Positions 38,640-48,329 of a stretch of 64,000 nt of DNA are shown here, piece by piece. This stretch comes from Calothrix brevissima NIES-22 (GTDB lineage: Bacteria; Cyanobacteriota; Cyanobacteriia; Cyanobacteriales; Nostocaceae), in NCBI RefSeq assembly GCF_002367995.1, contig NZ_AP018207.1, forward strand, positions 3,967,083 to 4,031,082, given 5' to 3'. The position numbers were made by a program, and so were the translations under genes. A model generated the notes under the pieces. It had not been told where the DNA came from. It saw nothing but the letters and a program-made list of their open reading frames with translations, and made no database searches. Numbering within the stretch: position 1 is the stretch's first letter; each line of letters starts with the position of its first letter.

Positions 38640-39980
38640 ATGACCGTAAGAAATACTGATTTTGACAACTTAACTAGGCTAAAAGTAAGCAATATGCAAT
38701 CAGCAATAGTAAGTAATCGCTTGTTTCTAGGAATAGTTGCCTTTAGTGTAAGTTTTGGTCTTAGCCTTGTTCCTAACTGGGATTATACTAAAGCTTTCGT
38801 TACAGGCATCATTACTTTAATTGCTACATATTCAGCCGCCTTTTGTGTAGATAGACGGCGCAAAAGTTATGAAATGTTCGTCTTAAGTTCCCTGCGCAAA
38901 CGTATTAAAGAACTAGAAGGATTAAAATCACGCATTGCTAGAGAAATTAGCCAAATTGAAGAGCATCGCCTAGCATTATATAACGACTTTCAAAAGCTGC
39001 AAACTCAAGTCACAGAATGCCGCAATCAAAGAGATAGTATTCATAGAGAACTGAGTACCTTTGCTGGGCAGAAAAAACAGTTAGAAAATGAAATTAATGC
39101 CTTAAAAACAGAAATTCATAACTTAGATAAAAATAAAGCCGAGGTAAATACATCATTTTCGACGCTGACTGCTGAGAAACGACGTTTAGAGTTGAATTGT
39201 AATGTATATCGCTCAGAAATAAATCAATTACAAACTCAAATTATCGAACTCCAAGAAGAAAAAGCCGAAATTGAAAATAATGTCACCTTATTAGGTAGAC
39301 TAAAACCACAAATAGAAGAAAAACTTTACGAACTCCGAATGCAAGTGCAAAATTTAGAGCTTGAGATTAGCCAGAAAAATCAACTACTCCTAAGTACAAC
39401 AAATAACACAGAAGATATAGAATCTAACTTAAGTGATGTCCAAACTCAAATAGTTGAACAACAAGCAGAACTAAATCGCCTACAAGGGCAAATTTTACTC
39501 TTACAACAAGAACGTGACCTATTACAAAACCACGTTTGGGATTTACTCCAACAAATTGAAACCCTTAACCCAGAAATATTACCAGATAAAATACATGAAG
39601 AGACCCAAGAAAATCTTCCTGAAGTATTTCCTTTTGAAGAATTAATTGAACCTATTACATTTGTAGATATTGTATCAAATACATCTGAAGAATTGCCAGA
39701 AGAATGGATGCATTTTTTACACATACTACCAGACTATGAAATTGCCGTATTAAAAGCTATCTTAGAACAAGAAAATTCTCGCGATACCATTAAACAGATA
39801 GCCGAAGCAAATATTACTATGCCTAATCTGTTAATTGATGCAATTAATGATAAAGCCGATGATACTTTAGGCGAATTAATCATTGACCCAAGAGCAGAAA
39901 ACCCAGAAATCTATCACGAACATATAATTAACGTCAAGAAAATGCTCGCTCTTTATCAACATTCTCCTTCACAACCATAA
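38640..39980 (+). CDS. Membrane-anchored coiled-coil protein with TerB-C-like C-terminus
   Basis: 446 residues. Two membrane segments at about 28-46 and 51-69, then a coiled coil from about 80 to 320 (heptads rich in Leu, Ile, Gln and Glu), an acidic linker, and a C-terminal domain (about 350-440) with LPDYEIAVLKAIL, ANITMPNLLIDAIND and LGELIID, which resembles the TerB C-terminal domain found in Ter stress/defence systems. The following gene is a BrxD-like ATPase, a known companion of TerB-C proteins. Domain match is by eye and moderately sure; function is inferred. Confidence 0.65.
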   Translation: MTVRNTDFDNLTRLKVSNMQSAIVSNRLFLGIVAFSVSFGLSLVPNWDYTKAFVTGIITLIATYSAAFCVDRRRKSYEMFVLSSLRKRIKELEGLKSRIAREISQIEEHRLALYNDFQKLQTQVTECRNQRDSIHRELSTFAGQKKQLENEINALKTEIHNLDKNKAEVNTSFSTLTAEKRRLELNCNVYRSEINQLQTQIIELQEEKAEIENNVTLLGRLKPQIEEKLYELRMQVQNLELEISQKNQLLLSTTNNTEDIESNLSDVQTQIVEQQAELNRLQGQILLLQQERDLLQNHVWDLLQQIETLNPEILPDKIHEETQENLPEVFPFEELIEPITFVDIVSNTSEELPEEWMHFLHILPDYEIAVLKAILEQENSRDTIKQIAEANITMPNLLIDAINDKADDTLGELIIDPRAENPEIYHEHIINVKKMLALYQHSPSQP

Positions 39981-40184
39981 ATCAAGCAGCAAAATTTATT
40001 ATTTTCTCTGAGTTTTCTGCATCTTGACAGTTGCAAAAAAGTTAATTATCTTAACTCATAGCCAATTGCTATAATTAATCAAATCATTCATACCGTTGTA
40101 AAATTAATTAATAGGTATAGAATATACCTGAATTACCTTGCAGGCTGTTAGCATCTGCGTTCAAAATCAGGTGAGATCGAATAA

Positions 40185-41513
40185 ATGGCAAAGCTCAAAA
40201 TCTCGAAAAAAATATCCACTGCTTTAATTAATTCCCTTAGCGCCGGAGTAGTACCCAGACTAGGAGTTGAACACATAGCAGTCGGTCGGGAACTAGAACT
40301 AAAAAGCCTATTACAGAATCTCGATGATATTGCAGAAGGGGTATCAGCATTTCGGTTCATCATTGGTAATTATGGTTCCGGTAAAAGCTTCATCCTCCAA
40401 CTAATTCGCAACCGCGCGATGGAGCAAGGTTTTGTTGTTGCTGATGCGGATTTATCTTCAGAACGTCGTCTAGCAGGAAGCAATAACGAAGGTTTAGCAA
40501 GCTATCGCGAATTGATGAGTCGTCTTGCTACCAAAACTCGTCCTGATGGTGGTGCATTAGTTTCAATTTTGGAAGGATGGATTAATAAAATCCAACAAGA
40601 AGTAGCAAAAGAAAGTGGATTACGCCCTAATGATGAAGGTTTTGATGACCAAGTAGAAGCCAAAATTAGAGAAGTTGTTCAGTATATTGAAGATTTAGTT
40701 CACGGTTTTGATTTTGGTAGCGTCATTATTGCTTATTGGCGTGGTTACCGCTTAGATGATGATGCCTTAAAAAATGCCGCTATGCGGTGGTTGCGCGGTG
40801 AATTTACTACCAAAATTGAAGCCAAAGCCGCTTTAGGGGTGCGTGTCATTATTGATGATGATAGTTGGTATGATTACATCAAATTATGGGCGAAATTTGT
40901 TGCGGAAATTGGCTATAAAGGGCTATTAATTTTACTGGATGAATCCGTACATTTATATCAAATATCCACAACAGTTACCAGAGAGAAAAATTATAATAGA
41001 CTGCTGGCAATGTTTAACGATACCATGCAGTGTAAAGCCGAACATTTAGGTATTTTGATTGGTGGAACTACAAAGTTTTTAGAAGACCCAAATCGAGGCT
41101 TATTTTCAGATCAAGCTTGGCGCAGACGCACCAAAGAAAGCCGCTTTGTTACCCAAGCAGGCGTACAAGAATATTCAGGCCCGGTAATTAGACTCAATCC
41201 TCTAAGGCAAGAAGAAATACTGACGCTACTGCAACGCATAAGCGAAATTCATGCTATAAATTTTGGTTATGAAAAAACTTTAACGAATCGAGATTTAAAT
41301 GCATTTGTCAAAGAAATTGTCAATCGTTTAGGTGCAGATGCATTACTCACCCCGGGAGAGATTGTTAGAGATTTTATCAGCGTATTAAATATTCTGCATC
41401 ACAATCCACAAATAGCATTTGCAGAATTAATTCATGGCTCTACATTTAAGCCTACTGCGGTAGGTAAAGATGCAACTTTGCATGAGGATAATGCAGCAGA
41501 ATTTAGTTTATAA
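40185..41513 (+). CDS. BrxD-like (DUF2791) ATP-binding protein
   Basis: 442 residues. It opens with AGVVPRLGVEHIAVGRE, has Walker A GNYGSGKS (61-68), Walker B LLILLDESVHLYQ with Asp252-Glu253, and the segment GGTTKFLEDPNRGLFSDQAWRRRT, the pattern of the DUF2791/BREX BrxC-BrxD family. In type 2 BREX, BrxD works with the Lhr-like helicase BrxHI; in Ter-related islands this ATPase accompanies TerB-C proteins and a helicase. Here the TerB-C-like gene is upstream but no helicase is adjacent. Family is clear; the system is incomplete in this window. Confidence 0.8.
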   Translation: MAKLKISKKISTALINSLSAGVVPRLGVEHIAVGRELELKSLLQNLDDIAEGVSAFRFIIGNYGSGKSFILQLIRNRAMEQGFVVADADLSSERRLAGSNNEGLASYRELMSRLATKTRPDGGALVSILEGWINKIQQEVAKESGLRPNDEGFDDQVEAKIREVVQYIEDLVHGFDFGSVIIAYWRGYRLDDDALKNAAMRWLRGEFTTKIEAKAALGVRVIIDDDSWYDYIKLWAKFVAEIGYKGLLILLDESVHLYQISTTVTREKNYNRLLAMFNDTMQCKAEHLGILIGGTTKFLEDPNRGLFSDQAWRRRTKESRFVTQAGVQEYSGPVIRLNPLRQEEILTLLQRISEIHAINFGYEKTLTNRDLNAFVKEIVNRLGADALLTPGEIVRDFISVLNILHHNPQIAFAELIHGSTFKPTAVGKDATLHEDNAAEFSL

Positions 41514-41552
41514 TTGGGCAATTTACAGTTTGAGTATCAAAAGTATCAGACG

Positions 41553-41706
41553 TTATAAATAAATTTGTAGTGCGTTCGCGTAGCGTGTCCGAAGGACAAA
41601 CGTCTCGCTCGCTGGTGTTCAAAAGCGAGCGAGACTTCGGCGTGAGCGCTCAGTCGAACGCTGCTCTCACTAGGAAATATGGGTAATTTATTTTTTGTAA
41701 GTTTCT
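41553..41706. mobile_element. MITE family 1, copy B (degraded, with insertion)
   Basis: It retains aaatttgtagtgcg, the cgtctcgctcgctggtgtt core and the gggtaatttattttttgtaag right end, but lacks the left end and carries an extra sequence (ttcgcgtagcgtgtccgaag and a matching right-hand part) inside the hairpin arms. Confidence 0.65.
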
Positions 41707-41802
41707 TACACCCAATTTACACCCAAACTACCCTAACCTACCCCAATTTTTCCTCTTTAAATAGTACATAAGTACCAAATACTCTACTATCTAGAACAAC
41801 TA

Positions 41803-41838
41803 AAAAACCCCTAAAAGTCTTTGCTTTCAAGGGTTTTA
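41803..41838 (-). terminator. Terminator of tRNA-Gly
   Basis: Reading the minus strand, aaaacccttgaaag pairs with cttttaggggtttt (a few G-U pairs) around a short loop, then a T-run. It lies 8 bp after the tRNA. Confidence 0.7.
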
Positions 41839-41845
41839 CCGAGTA

Positions 41846-41916
41846 AGCGGGCGGCGGGAATCGAACCCGCATTAATAGCTTGGAAGGCTATAGTTTTACC
41901 ACTAAACTACGCCCGC
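41846..41916 (-). tRNA. tRNA-Gly, anticodon UCC
   Basis: 71 nt. Acceptor arms GCGGGCG/CGCCCGC pair fully, the D arm is GTTT-AGTGGTA-AAAC, the anticodon stem is ATAGC/GCTAT with loop CTTCCAA (anticodon TCC), and the T arm is GCGGG-TTCGATT-CCCGC. No CCA is encoded. It decodes GGA/GGG. Confidence 0.97.
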
Positions 41917-41976
41917 AGATTTCCAACTCTATAAGAATAGCACAGCGATCGCGATAATTCAAGTACTTAATCTTAG

Positions 41977-43029
41977 CTATCGGCGTTCTATTCGCAAGCG
42001 CACAAATCGATTGGTTAATTCTGGTGGTGTCCTGCCGTCAGGGTAGTAGGCTGGCTGAAATTTCTCCCCTTGAAAAACATCATTAGCATATTGCTCATAA
42101 TCACTTCTTTGTGCTTTGGGGATTGCTGGATCTATCACGTCAGCTTCGATAAACTTACCAGTGTTATCAATGACTAACGATACTAAAAACTCCACTACTG
42201 GCAAATCTAGGTTGCTGTTGATGTAAATAGATTCAACTTTTTTTTCGTTAGTCCCAATATGTTCAGCTAGTTTCAACCCCTCTGGTATAGGCGATCGCGA
42301 TGGTATTTCTCTCTGTTCTGCTTCACTCAAAGGAACCCAACGCGCAAACAACCCCCCACTAGCATGAGGCGTTGGTGGAGGTGGTAGCTTTTCTTGACCC
42401 CCTTGGGGACTTTGTGAGGCTAATTCTTGTTGGCGTTGCTGTTCAGCTAATTCTCTTTGGCGTTGCTGTTCGGCTAGTTCACGCTGTTTTTGTGCAGCTA
42501 ATTCTTGTTGGCGTTGCTGTGCAGCTAATTCGCGCTGTTGTTGTGCAGCTAATTGCTGTTGACGTTGCTGTTCAGCTAGTTGCTGTTGGCGTTGCTGTGC
42601 GGCTAATTCGCGCTGTTTTTGTACGGCTAATTCTTGTTGGCGTTGCTGTGCGATCGCTACAGCATTTTTCTCTTCAGTATTAGTAGCGGTGGTTTTTGTT
42701 GTAACTGGTAATTTTTGATTGCTAGATAAAGGCTTCGATGGTACCGATTTTGGTGGAGAGGTAGCAGGTTGTACTTTTACTCTTGGTTTAATTGTTGATT
42801 TCGGTTGCGGCGCAATTTCGACAATTTCAATCGGAATCGCAGCTTGACTTTGCTGTCGCCGCAATAAACTGGATTGATAAGAGAGAATCAACCAGAACGC
42901 TATTAAGTGCAGGCTCAATGAACCTATGACTACAGCCACCCACAAACCAGGTGGGTCTGTATGTCGTCTCCAGTCCTTTGCTAGAGTTGAAGTTTGATCT
43001 GCAACCGATGGTGTCATATTAAATTTCAA
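41977..43029 (-). CDS. TonB-like protein with Gln/Ala-rich repeats
   Basis: 350 residues: one N-terminal membrane anchor (about 29-50, GLWVAVVIGSLSLHLIAFWLIL), a Pro/Lys-rich linker, a repeated QQRQQELAAQKQRELA region (about 125-205), and a C-terminal domain whose VSLVIDNTGKFIEADVIDPAIP pattern matches the TonB C-terminal family. It may link outer-membrane transport or envelope functions to the inner membrane; partner ExbB/ExbD genes are not in the window. An ATG four codons further (43017) is an alternative start. Confidence 0.72.
   Translation of the reverse strand: MKFNMTPSVADQTSTLAKDWRRHTDPPGLWVAVVIGSLSLHLIAFWLILSYQSSLLRRQQSQAAIPIEIVEIAPQPKSTIKPRVKVQPATSPPKSVPSKPLSSNQKLPVTTKTTATNTEEKNAVAIAQQRQQELAVQKQRELAAQQRQQQLAEQQRQQQLAAQQQRELAAQQRQQELAAQKQRELAEQQRQRELAEQQRQQELASQSPQGGQEKLPPPPTPHASGGLFARWVPLSEAEQREIPSRSPIPEGLKLAEHIGTNEKKVESIYINSNLDLPVVEFLVSLVIDNTGKFIEADVIDPAIPKAQRSDYEQYANDVFQGEKFQPAYYPDGRTPPELTNRFVRLRIERR
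42410..42660. repeat. Tandem coding repeats in the TonB-like gene
   Basis: About ten diverged units of 24 bp encode QQRQQELA- or QKQRELAE-type octapeptides, likely an extended helical spacer across the periplasm. Confidence 0.75.
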
Positions 43030-43091
43030 ACTGGATCTGATTGGGCGCTATTATCCTTTACCAGAGTAACGCTTCCAAATCCAGTTTAATT

Positions 43092-46000
43092 TTAGCGATT
43101 AGCCATAACATCCGCCGAGACAGAGAAGGTAAGAACTGTTTCATCTACTCCTTTAAGTTCTAAGGGACTGACTTTGGTAATTTCTTCATCCTGTAAATAA
43201 TCAGCTACAGCCGCAGAGACTAAGATTGTACCGGGAATAGCAGCAGCTTGTAACCTAGCTGCAATATTGACACTCGGCCCAATAGCAGTGTAATCAGCAC
43301 GTTCAGCACTCCCAAACATACCTACCACGGCTGTACCTTGGTGGATACCACAACGGAATTTGACACCAGAATGTCCATTAGATTCAAAGATACCTTGGTC
43401 TCGCCAGCGTTGATTCAACTGATCTAAAGAACGATGCATAGCTCTAGCTGTATTAATTGCACGGCGCACCTGCTCGTTGGGTGTTAATTCTTCTGGCGCT
43501 CCGTATAATGCCAAGATAGCATCTCCCATAAATTTATCTACAGTGCCACCATTATCAAACACAGCCTTGGTCATACCTTCTAAATACTCATTGAGCAACT
43601 CGGCTACTCTGCGAGATCTCAGAGTATTTGCTAATTGAGTAAAACCAACTATGTCACTAAACAAAACTGTGATTAAGCGTGGTTCTGGTCGCAAATCTAA
43701 GGTTAAATCTCCGGTTGCAGCTTTTTTCACCAATACAGGCGGTAAAAAGCGTTTTAATACAGATTCTGTGAGATAAGTATTTAACTCTAATACCCGGCGT
43801 TCATTTTCCTTTAAAGCCAAGAGATTCCTTACTTCTGCAAGTAATTCCCGGTCATTAAATGGTTTAGCTAAATAAGCATCCGCACCATGTTCTGTACTTT
43901 CAATCCGGGTTTCTTCATCAACTTTGGCTGTCAGCAAAATGATTGGCGTTCCTTTGAGTTTTTCTTCTTGACGAATCATCCGAATCATTTCTAATCCGGT
44001 CACCAAAGGCATCATTAAATCAGTAATAATCAAACTTGGTAACACTTTTTGCGCTATCTGTAATCCTTCTGCACCGTTACGCGCTGTATGGACTTGATAG
44101 CCATTGTTGCGAATAATCTCAGATACGTAGGTGCGCAAGTCTGGGTTATCATCTACTACCAGAATCGTATGTGCAGATTTAGGATGATGACCATTATTAC
44201 CATTATTATTTACTGATGGTTCCTGAGTATCAGCACTGGGTAATGGTTCTAGTAGTAAATTGTCGATATTGTCTCCAATTGGCTCTACTAGTTCTAAATC
44301 AGCCAATTCTACACTGGCGCGACTGGTATTGACTTCACAAGGTGTATCCTGCACTTGGTCTACTGGTAAGTGAATGCTACCAACCAACAACCGCAGTGTA
44401 AAGGTTGTACCTTCACCGTAAACTGATTCTACAGTGACTTTACCTCCGTGCAGTTCTACTAATTCCTTGACTAAAGCCAAACCCAAACCACTACCTTCAT
44501 AGGAGCGATTTTCTGAACCTTCAGCTTGGCGGAATCGCTCAAATAGGTAGGGAATTTGCTCTTTAACAATACCTATTCCCGTGTCTTGTACCTGTAAAAT
44601 GCAACTATTACCTTGAGATATTAACCTAACGGCGATTGTCCCTCCTTCGGGAGTAAACTTCATCGCATTTGACAGCAGGTTATAAACAACCTTGTCAAAT
44701 TTTTCCATGTCCAAATAAACTTGAGGACATTTATCTAAATCAGTAATGAGATGCAGTCCTTTTTTCTCACAGTAGGGACGAAAAGATTCGACAATTTGAT
44801 TAACAAATTCGTCTAAATCGTAGGGACGGAAACTAGGCTGCATTCTTCCCGCATCTAGGCGTTGTAGATCTAGTAATTGATTTACTAATCTGAGCAATCG
44901 CCGGGAGTTACGCAAAGCGATCGCACTTTGCGCGTAAGATAATCCATCACCATTATTAACTGCTGATTCTAAAGGCCCTTGAATTAAGGTAATTGGTGTC
45001 CGAAACTCGTGAGATATATTTTGGAAAAATTCGGTTTTTTGTTTATCTAATTGCAACAAGCGTTCGGCTTGGTCGCGGGTTTTTTGATATAAACGTGATT
45101 GTTGTACAGCGATCGCTGCTTGTGCTGCTACAGCTTTAGCCAGTTCAATCTCCGAAGCTAACCATCGGCGTGATTTGTTACCTTCCCTGAGGGTAATACT
45201 ACCGATACATTTACCATCAGCCAATAACGGCACAACCATGAGCGATCGCGCCGGCTTTTTCAAAGGTAAATCAAATCCTCTAATTTCTACAGGGCAATTA
45301 CTCATATCAGCAATTACCACAGGTTCTTGTGTGCGCAAAATTTCCTGCAGAATCGGATTTTCCTTAATTGGCGTTTGGGAATTAGGTAATTCTTCCCCTG
45401 CATAGTGATGATTTTTACTTAATATTTGCTCCTGGGCGGACTTAATGCTACTGTCTAAATCTTGAGAACTGTCATACAATCCCACACATTGAACAAATTC
45501 GTCTTCCTCAGTCCACAACGATAAAACACAGCCATTCACCTGTAAGGCTTGTCCTAATTGTTCAGTAATCGCTGCAAAGATATCTTGCGGATCGAGGCTA
45601 GAGCGAATCGCCGTCGTTACTGTATTAATTAGTGCTTCTCGTTTAGCTAAAGCACGTACTTGCTCGTAGGTATAAGCTTGAGATAAAGCTAGCGCCGCCT
45701 GATCTGCTACCATCAACACCAGCTGTACTTCCTCTTCCTTCCAAATTCGGGATTCGGAGCATTGGTGTAATGCCAATACTGCCATCAGTTCTTGTTGGCA
45801 AATCAACGGCACAATCAAACTAGAGTCAATTTTCGCCGCCGTAAAAGCCGCTCTACGTTGTTCTAGTTCAGCGCGATCGCCTTGGATGCGTTCATCATCA
45901 GCTACTTGATGAATTACTTGGACTTCGCGAGTTTCCCAGACAGTCTCAGCTAATAAAGATGGCGACAGCAAAGCATCAACGGGTAAAGCAGAAGAATTAT

Positions 46001-46634
46001 CTACTTCCTGCTTTACTTGTGCAGAAGCAGTTTTCTGATAAATAAATCCTTCATCTACCAATTGTCCATCTTGAAAGGGACGCAACAAACATACATCCAC
46101 TTCCAACATATGACCTACTGTATCGACAATCGCTTGCAAAATTTGCCGATAGTCTAAAGCACTACGAATTGTATTCGTAACAGTATTTAGTAGTGATTCC
46201 TGACGCAGTGTACGTGTGAGTTCGCGGGTACGAGCTTTAAGGACATTATGAGTGTCCAAAGCTTGGCGGACTACAGCTTTGAGTTCTTCTGCTTCCCAGG
46301 GTTTAGTGACATATTTGAAGACCTTACCAGCGTTGATGGCTTCCACTAAGTCTTCGACATCGGTGTAGCCCGTTAAAATAATCCGGATAATATCTGGATA
46401 TTGAGTCGCTGTCAGGCTCAAAAATTCTGTACCGCTCATGATTGGCATTCGCTGATCGGAGATGATCACAGAGACCTCTCCCTCTTGTGCCAGCAGATCC
46501 AATGCGGCTGGGCCAGAAGTTGCCCTTAGCACCTTGTAATCGCGATAAAAGGTGCGGTAAAGCAAGTCAAGGTTGTCGGGTTCATCATCAACAACCAATA
46601 TTTTCGGCTTACTGTTTGCTTGTTGGGATTTCAT
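43092..46634 (-). CDS. cyaC: CyaC-type adenylate cyclase: REC-GAF-GAF-HisKA-HATPase-REC-class III cyclase
   Basis: 1180 residues. Order: receiver (Asp60 in SDQRMP), two GAF domains (about 150-330 and 340-520), HisKA (His542 in ISHEFRTP), ATPase (LLSNAMKFTPEGG, GSGLGLALVKEL), second receiver (about 820-945, Asp872 in TDLMMPLV) and a C-terminal class III cyclase (about 990-1170) with FSDIVGFTQL, DKFMGDAILALYGAP and DYTAIGPSVNIAARL. This is the architecture of Anabaena/Spirulina CyaC, a cAMP-producing phosphorelay enzyme. The Lys in DKFMGD and Thr in DYTAIG fit the class IIIb type, which includes bicarbonate-stimulated cyclases. Very likely functional. Confidence 0.93.
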   Translation of the reverse strand: MKSQQANSKPKILVVDDEPDNLDLLYRTFYRDYKVLRATSGPAALDLLAQEGEVSVIISDQRMPIMSGTEFLSLTATQYPDIIRIILTGYTDVEDLVEAINAGKVFKYVTKPWEAEELKAVVRQALDTHNVLKARTRELTRTLRQESLLNTVTNTIRSALDYRQILQAIVDTVGHMLEVDVCLLRPFQDGQLVDEGFIYQKTASAQVKQEVDNSSALPVDALLSPSLLAETVWETREVQVIHQVADDERIQGDRAELEQRRAAFTAAKIDSSLIVPLICQQELMAVLALHQCSESRIWKEEEVQLVLMVADQAALALSQAYTYEQVRALAKREALINTVTTAIRSSLDPQDIFAAITEQLGQALQVNGCVLSLWTEEDEFVQCVGLYDSSQDLDSSIKSAQEQILSKNHHYAGEELPNSQTPIKENPILQEILRTQEPVVIADMSNCPVEIRGFDLPLKKPARSLMVVPLLADGKCIGSITLREGNKSRRWLASEIELAKAVAAQAAIAVQQSRLYQKTRDQAERLLQLDKQKTEFFQNISHEFRTPITLIQGPLESAVNNGDGLSYAQSAIALRNSRRLLRLVNQLLDLQRLDAGRMQPSFRPYDLDEFVNQIVESFRPYCEKKGLHLITDLDKCPQVYLDMEKFDKVVYNLLSNAMKFTPEGGTIAVRLISQGNSCILQVQDTGIGIVKEQIPYLFERFRQAEGSENRSYEGSGLGLALVKELVELHGGKVTVESVYGEGTTFTLRLLVGSIHLPVDQVQDTPCEVNTSRASVELADLELVEPIGDNIDNLLLEPLPSADTQEPSVNNNGNNGHHPKSAHTILVVDDNPDLRTYVSEIIRNNGYQVHTARNGAEGLQIAQKVLPSLIITDLMMPLVTGLEMIRMIRQEEKLKGTPIILLTAKVDEETRIESTEHGADAYLAKPFNDRELLAEVRNLLALKENERRVLELNTYLTESVLKRFLPPVLVKKAATGDLTLDLRPEPRLITVLFSDIVGFTQLANTLRSRRVAELLNEYLEGMTKAVFDNGGTVDKFMGDAILALYGAPEELTPNEQVRRAINTARAMHRSLDQLNQRWRDQGIFESNGHSGVKFRCGIHQGTAVVGMFGSAERADYTAIGPSVNIAARLQAAAIPGTILVSAAVADYLQDEEITKVSPLELKGVDETVLTFSVSADVMANR

Positions 46635-47756
46635 GCACCGCTTTCCTGCTGCAACGGCAGTTGGATAAAGAATAATCTGATCAGACAGGGATGTTTCTGA
46701 GTCAGGTAAGAGCAGAGCATTTTGACGAATAAGGCTGTATGGCTACTTGAGTGCTGAGTGTTAAAGCATTTACTCACAATAATTCGCCTCAATGACTGGT
46801 AATGATTGCCATTCACTCTGAAGCAAGGCAATTGCTTTGTGATTTAGTTTTAGTTTTACAGAGTCGATGCTTACCAAATCTTTCCTCACCTCCAGCGAGA
46901 AGCGTCAAAACACTATACACATACAGCACTCAAGGCTGGCTGAAAAATCCATCTGTAGCTGCATATTAAGTTTTCCCGTTACAGCAGTTGCACTAACACT
47001 TTTAGGTAAATTTTATTTATGATTGGCAGGGGAAAGTCAGCAATATTCTCAGAATCAGACAATGCTGATACTCTGATATTAATTTATACCTATATTTAGC
47101 ATAATTCCTCAATTTAGTCCTTGACGAGAAAATATCTCTGAAGAGTCAGTAGTCAGTAGTCAGTAGTCAGTAGTCAATAGTCAATAGTCAACAGTCAATA
47201 GTCAACAGTCAACAGTCAATGCTATTTTCAAGTTAGCCCCTCATCCGATCAATCACACAACGAGGGCATGAAATTCTTTTTAATCCCTAACCCCTAGTCC
47301 CTAGCCCCTAGTCCCTAGGGACTGTTTTCAAACTCTAAACTAAACTTCAATGTAGGTTGGGTTGAGGAACGAAACCCAACATTTACCTTACTTCGTTGGG
47401 TTGCTTTCACCTCAAGCAACCTACTTTTGGAGTTTGCAAACACGCCCTAGCCCCTAGCTACACTTACTGAAATTTCTGTATGATGGCGATCGCCATAGTT
47501 GAAATATTCTATTTTGGCTGGGATACACTATATTGAGTAAGGAATATGTTCTCTAGTTGACCACCACAATTGATTAGTGGCGCGCTTACAGTAGAATTTG
47601 TCCTGTCTTGTGCATCAAAGCGATCGTTTGCTGAGAGTTTTCAGAAAGTAGTAAAGTATTTGAGGATATTTGAGAAAATTTCCCCTAAATGTAATTAATA
47701 GTAAACTAGCCTTGACATCCTGGTTTTTTAACACATACCGCCAAGAGCCAGTAATA
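46635..47756. other. Gene-free region between cyaC and the acetyltransferase gene
   Basis: AT-rich near cyaC. It contains an STRR block at 47144-47221 (agtcagt, agtcaat, agtcaac), a ctagtccctagcc repeat at about 47293-47325, and the gtaggttgggttgaggaacgaaacccaac element near 47352. An in-frame TTG at 47670 precedes the next gene but is not preferred. No gene seen. Confidence 0.5.
47144..47221. repeat. Seven-base tandem repeats (agtcagt / agtcaat / agtcaac)
   Basis: About eleven units of the seven-base type, starting with pure agtcagt and moving into agtcaat and agtcaac variants. Confidence 0.85.
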
Positions 47757-48329
47757 ATGCCTGCGGATCTGTCTGAGTGCCAATTTCAAATCCGTGCAGC
47801 AACACCTGCCGATTTATATGGAGTTGCCCAAATCATTACTGAAAGTTTCCACTCGCAACAGGGTATCTGGGGATGGGCTTTTCCTTTACTACGTTTGGGT
47901 ATTTATGAAGATTTGAAGCACCGCTTGGCATCACCTGCGCCCCATCACATTTGCCTAGTTGCTGCTGATACTACTAAAGATACAGTTAATAACCTGGTAG
48001 GAACTGTAGAATTAGGTGTACGGTTTAGTCATTCCTGGGCACATACTGGCAGAAGTTTTCCCTATCTGTCTAATTTAGCTGTTCGCCCACAATATCGTCG
48101 GCATGGCTTGGCGTCAGGGTTACTAAAAAATTGCGAAAAGGTTTCTCAAGAATGGGGATTCCAAGACTTATATTTACATGTTTTAGAAAATAATCATCAA
48201 GCAAGGCAACTTTATTGCAAGTTAGGGTACAGAGTTCATAAGGTAGAATCTAATTGGAATTTATTTTGGCCAAAATCTGTAAATCAGATTTTATTGCACA
48301 AACATCTGAGCAATGATGTTAGCGCCTGA
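47757..48329 (+). CDS. GNAT family N-acetyltransferase
   Basis: 190 residues from the ATG at 47757 (MPADLSECQFQIRAAT). The acetyl-CoA-binding motif LSNLAVRPQYRRHGLASGLL and the C-terminal LYLHVLENNHQARQLYCKLGY are the GNAT core. The substrate cannot be told. A longer frame from a TTG at 47670 lacks support. Confidence 0.85.
   Translation: MPADLSECQFQIRAATPADLYGVAQIITESFHSQQGIWGWAFPLLRLGIYEDLKHRLASPAPHHICLVAADTTKDTVNNLVGTVELGVRFSHSWAHTGRSFPYLSNLAVRPQYRRHGLASGLLKNCEKVSQEWGFQDLYLHVLENNHQARQLYCKLGYRVHKVESNWNLFWPKSVNQILLHKHLSNDVSA

Larger units (their letters stand above)
41514..41845. other. Gene-free region with a decayed MITE copy, before tRNA-Gly
   Basis: Holds MITE family 1 copy B and the terminator of the tRNA gene. 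No supported gene. Confidence 0.5.

Noticed and set aside
47144-47221. Seven-base repeat tracts as CRISPR or binding-site arrays
   Set aside because: They are STRR elements, common throughout Nostocales genomes and scattered in this window without relation to particular genes.
47670-47756. TTG start 29 codons upstream of the acetyltransferase gene
   Set aside because: No ribosome-binding site, and the GNAT domain begins after the ATG at 47757.
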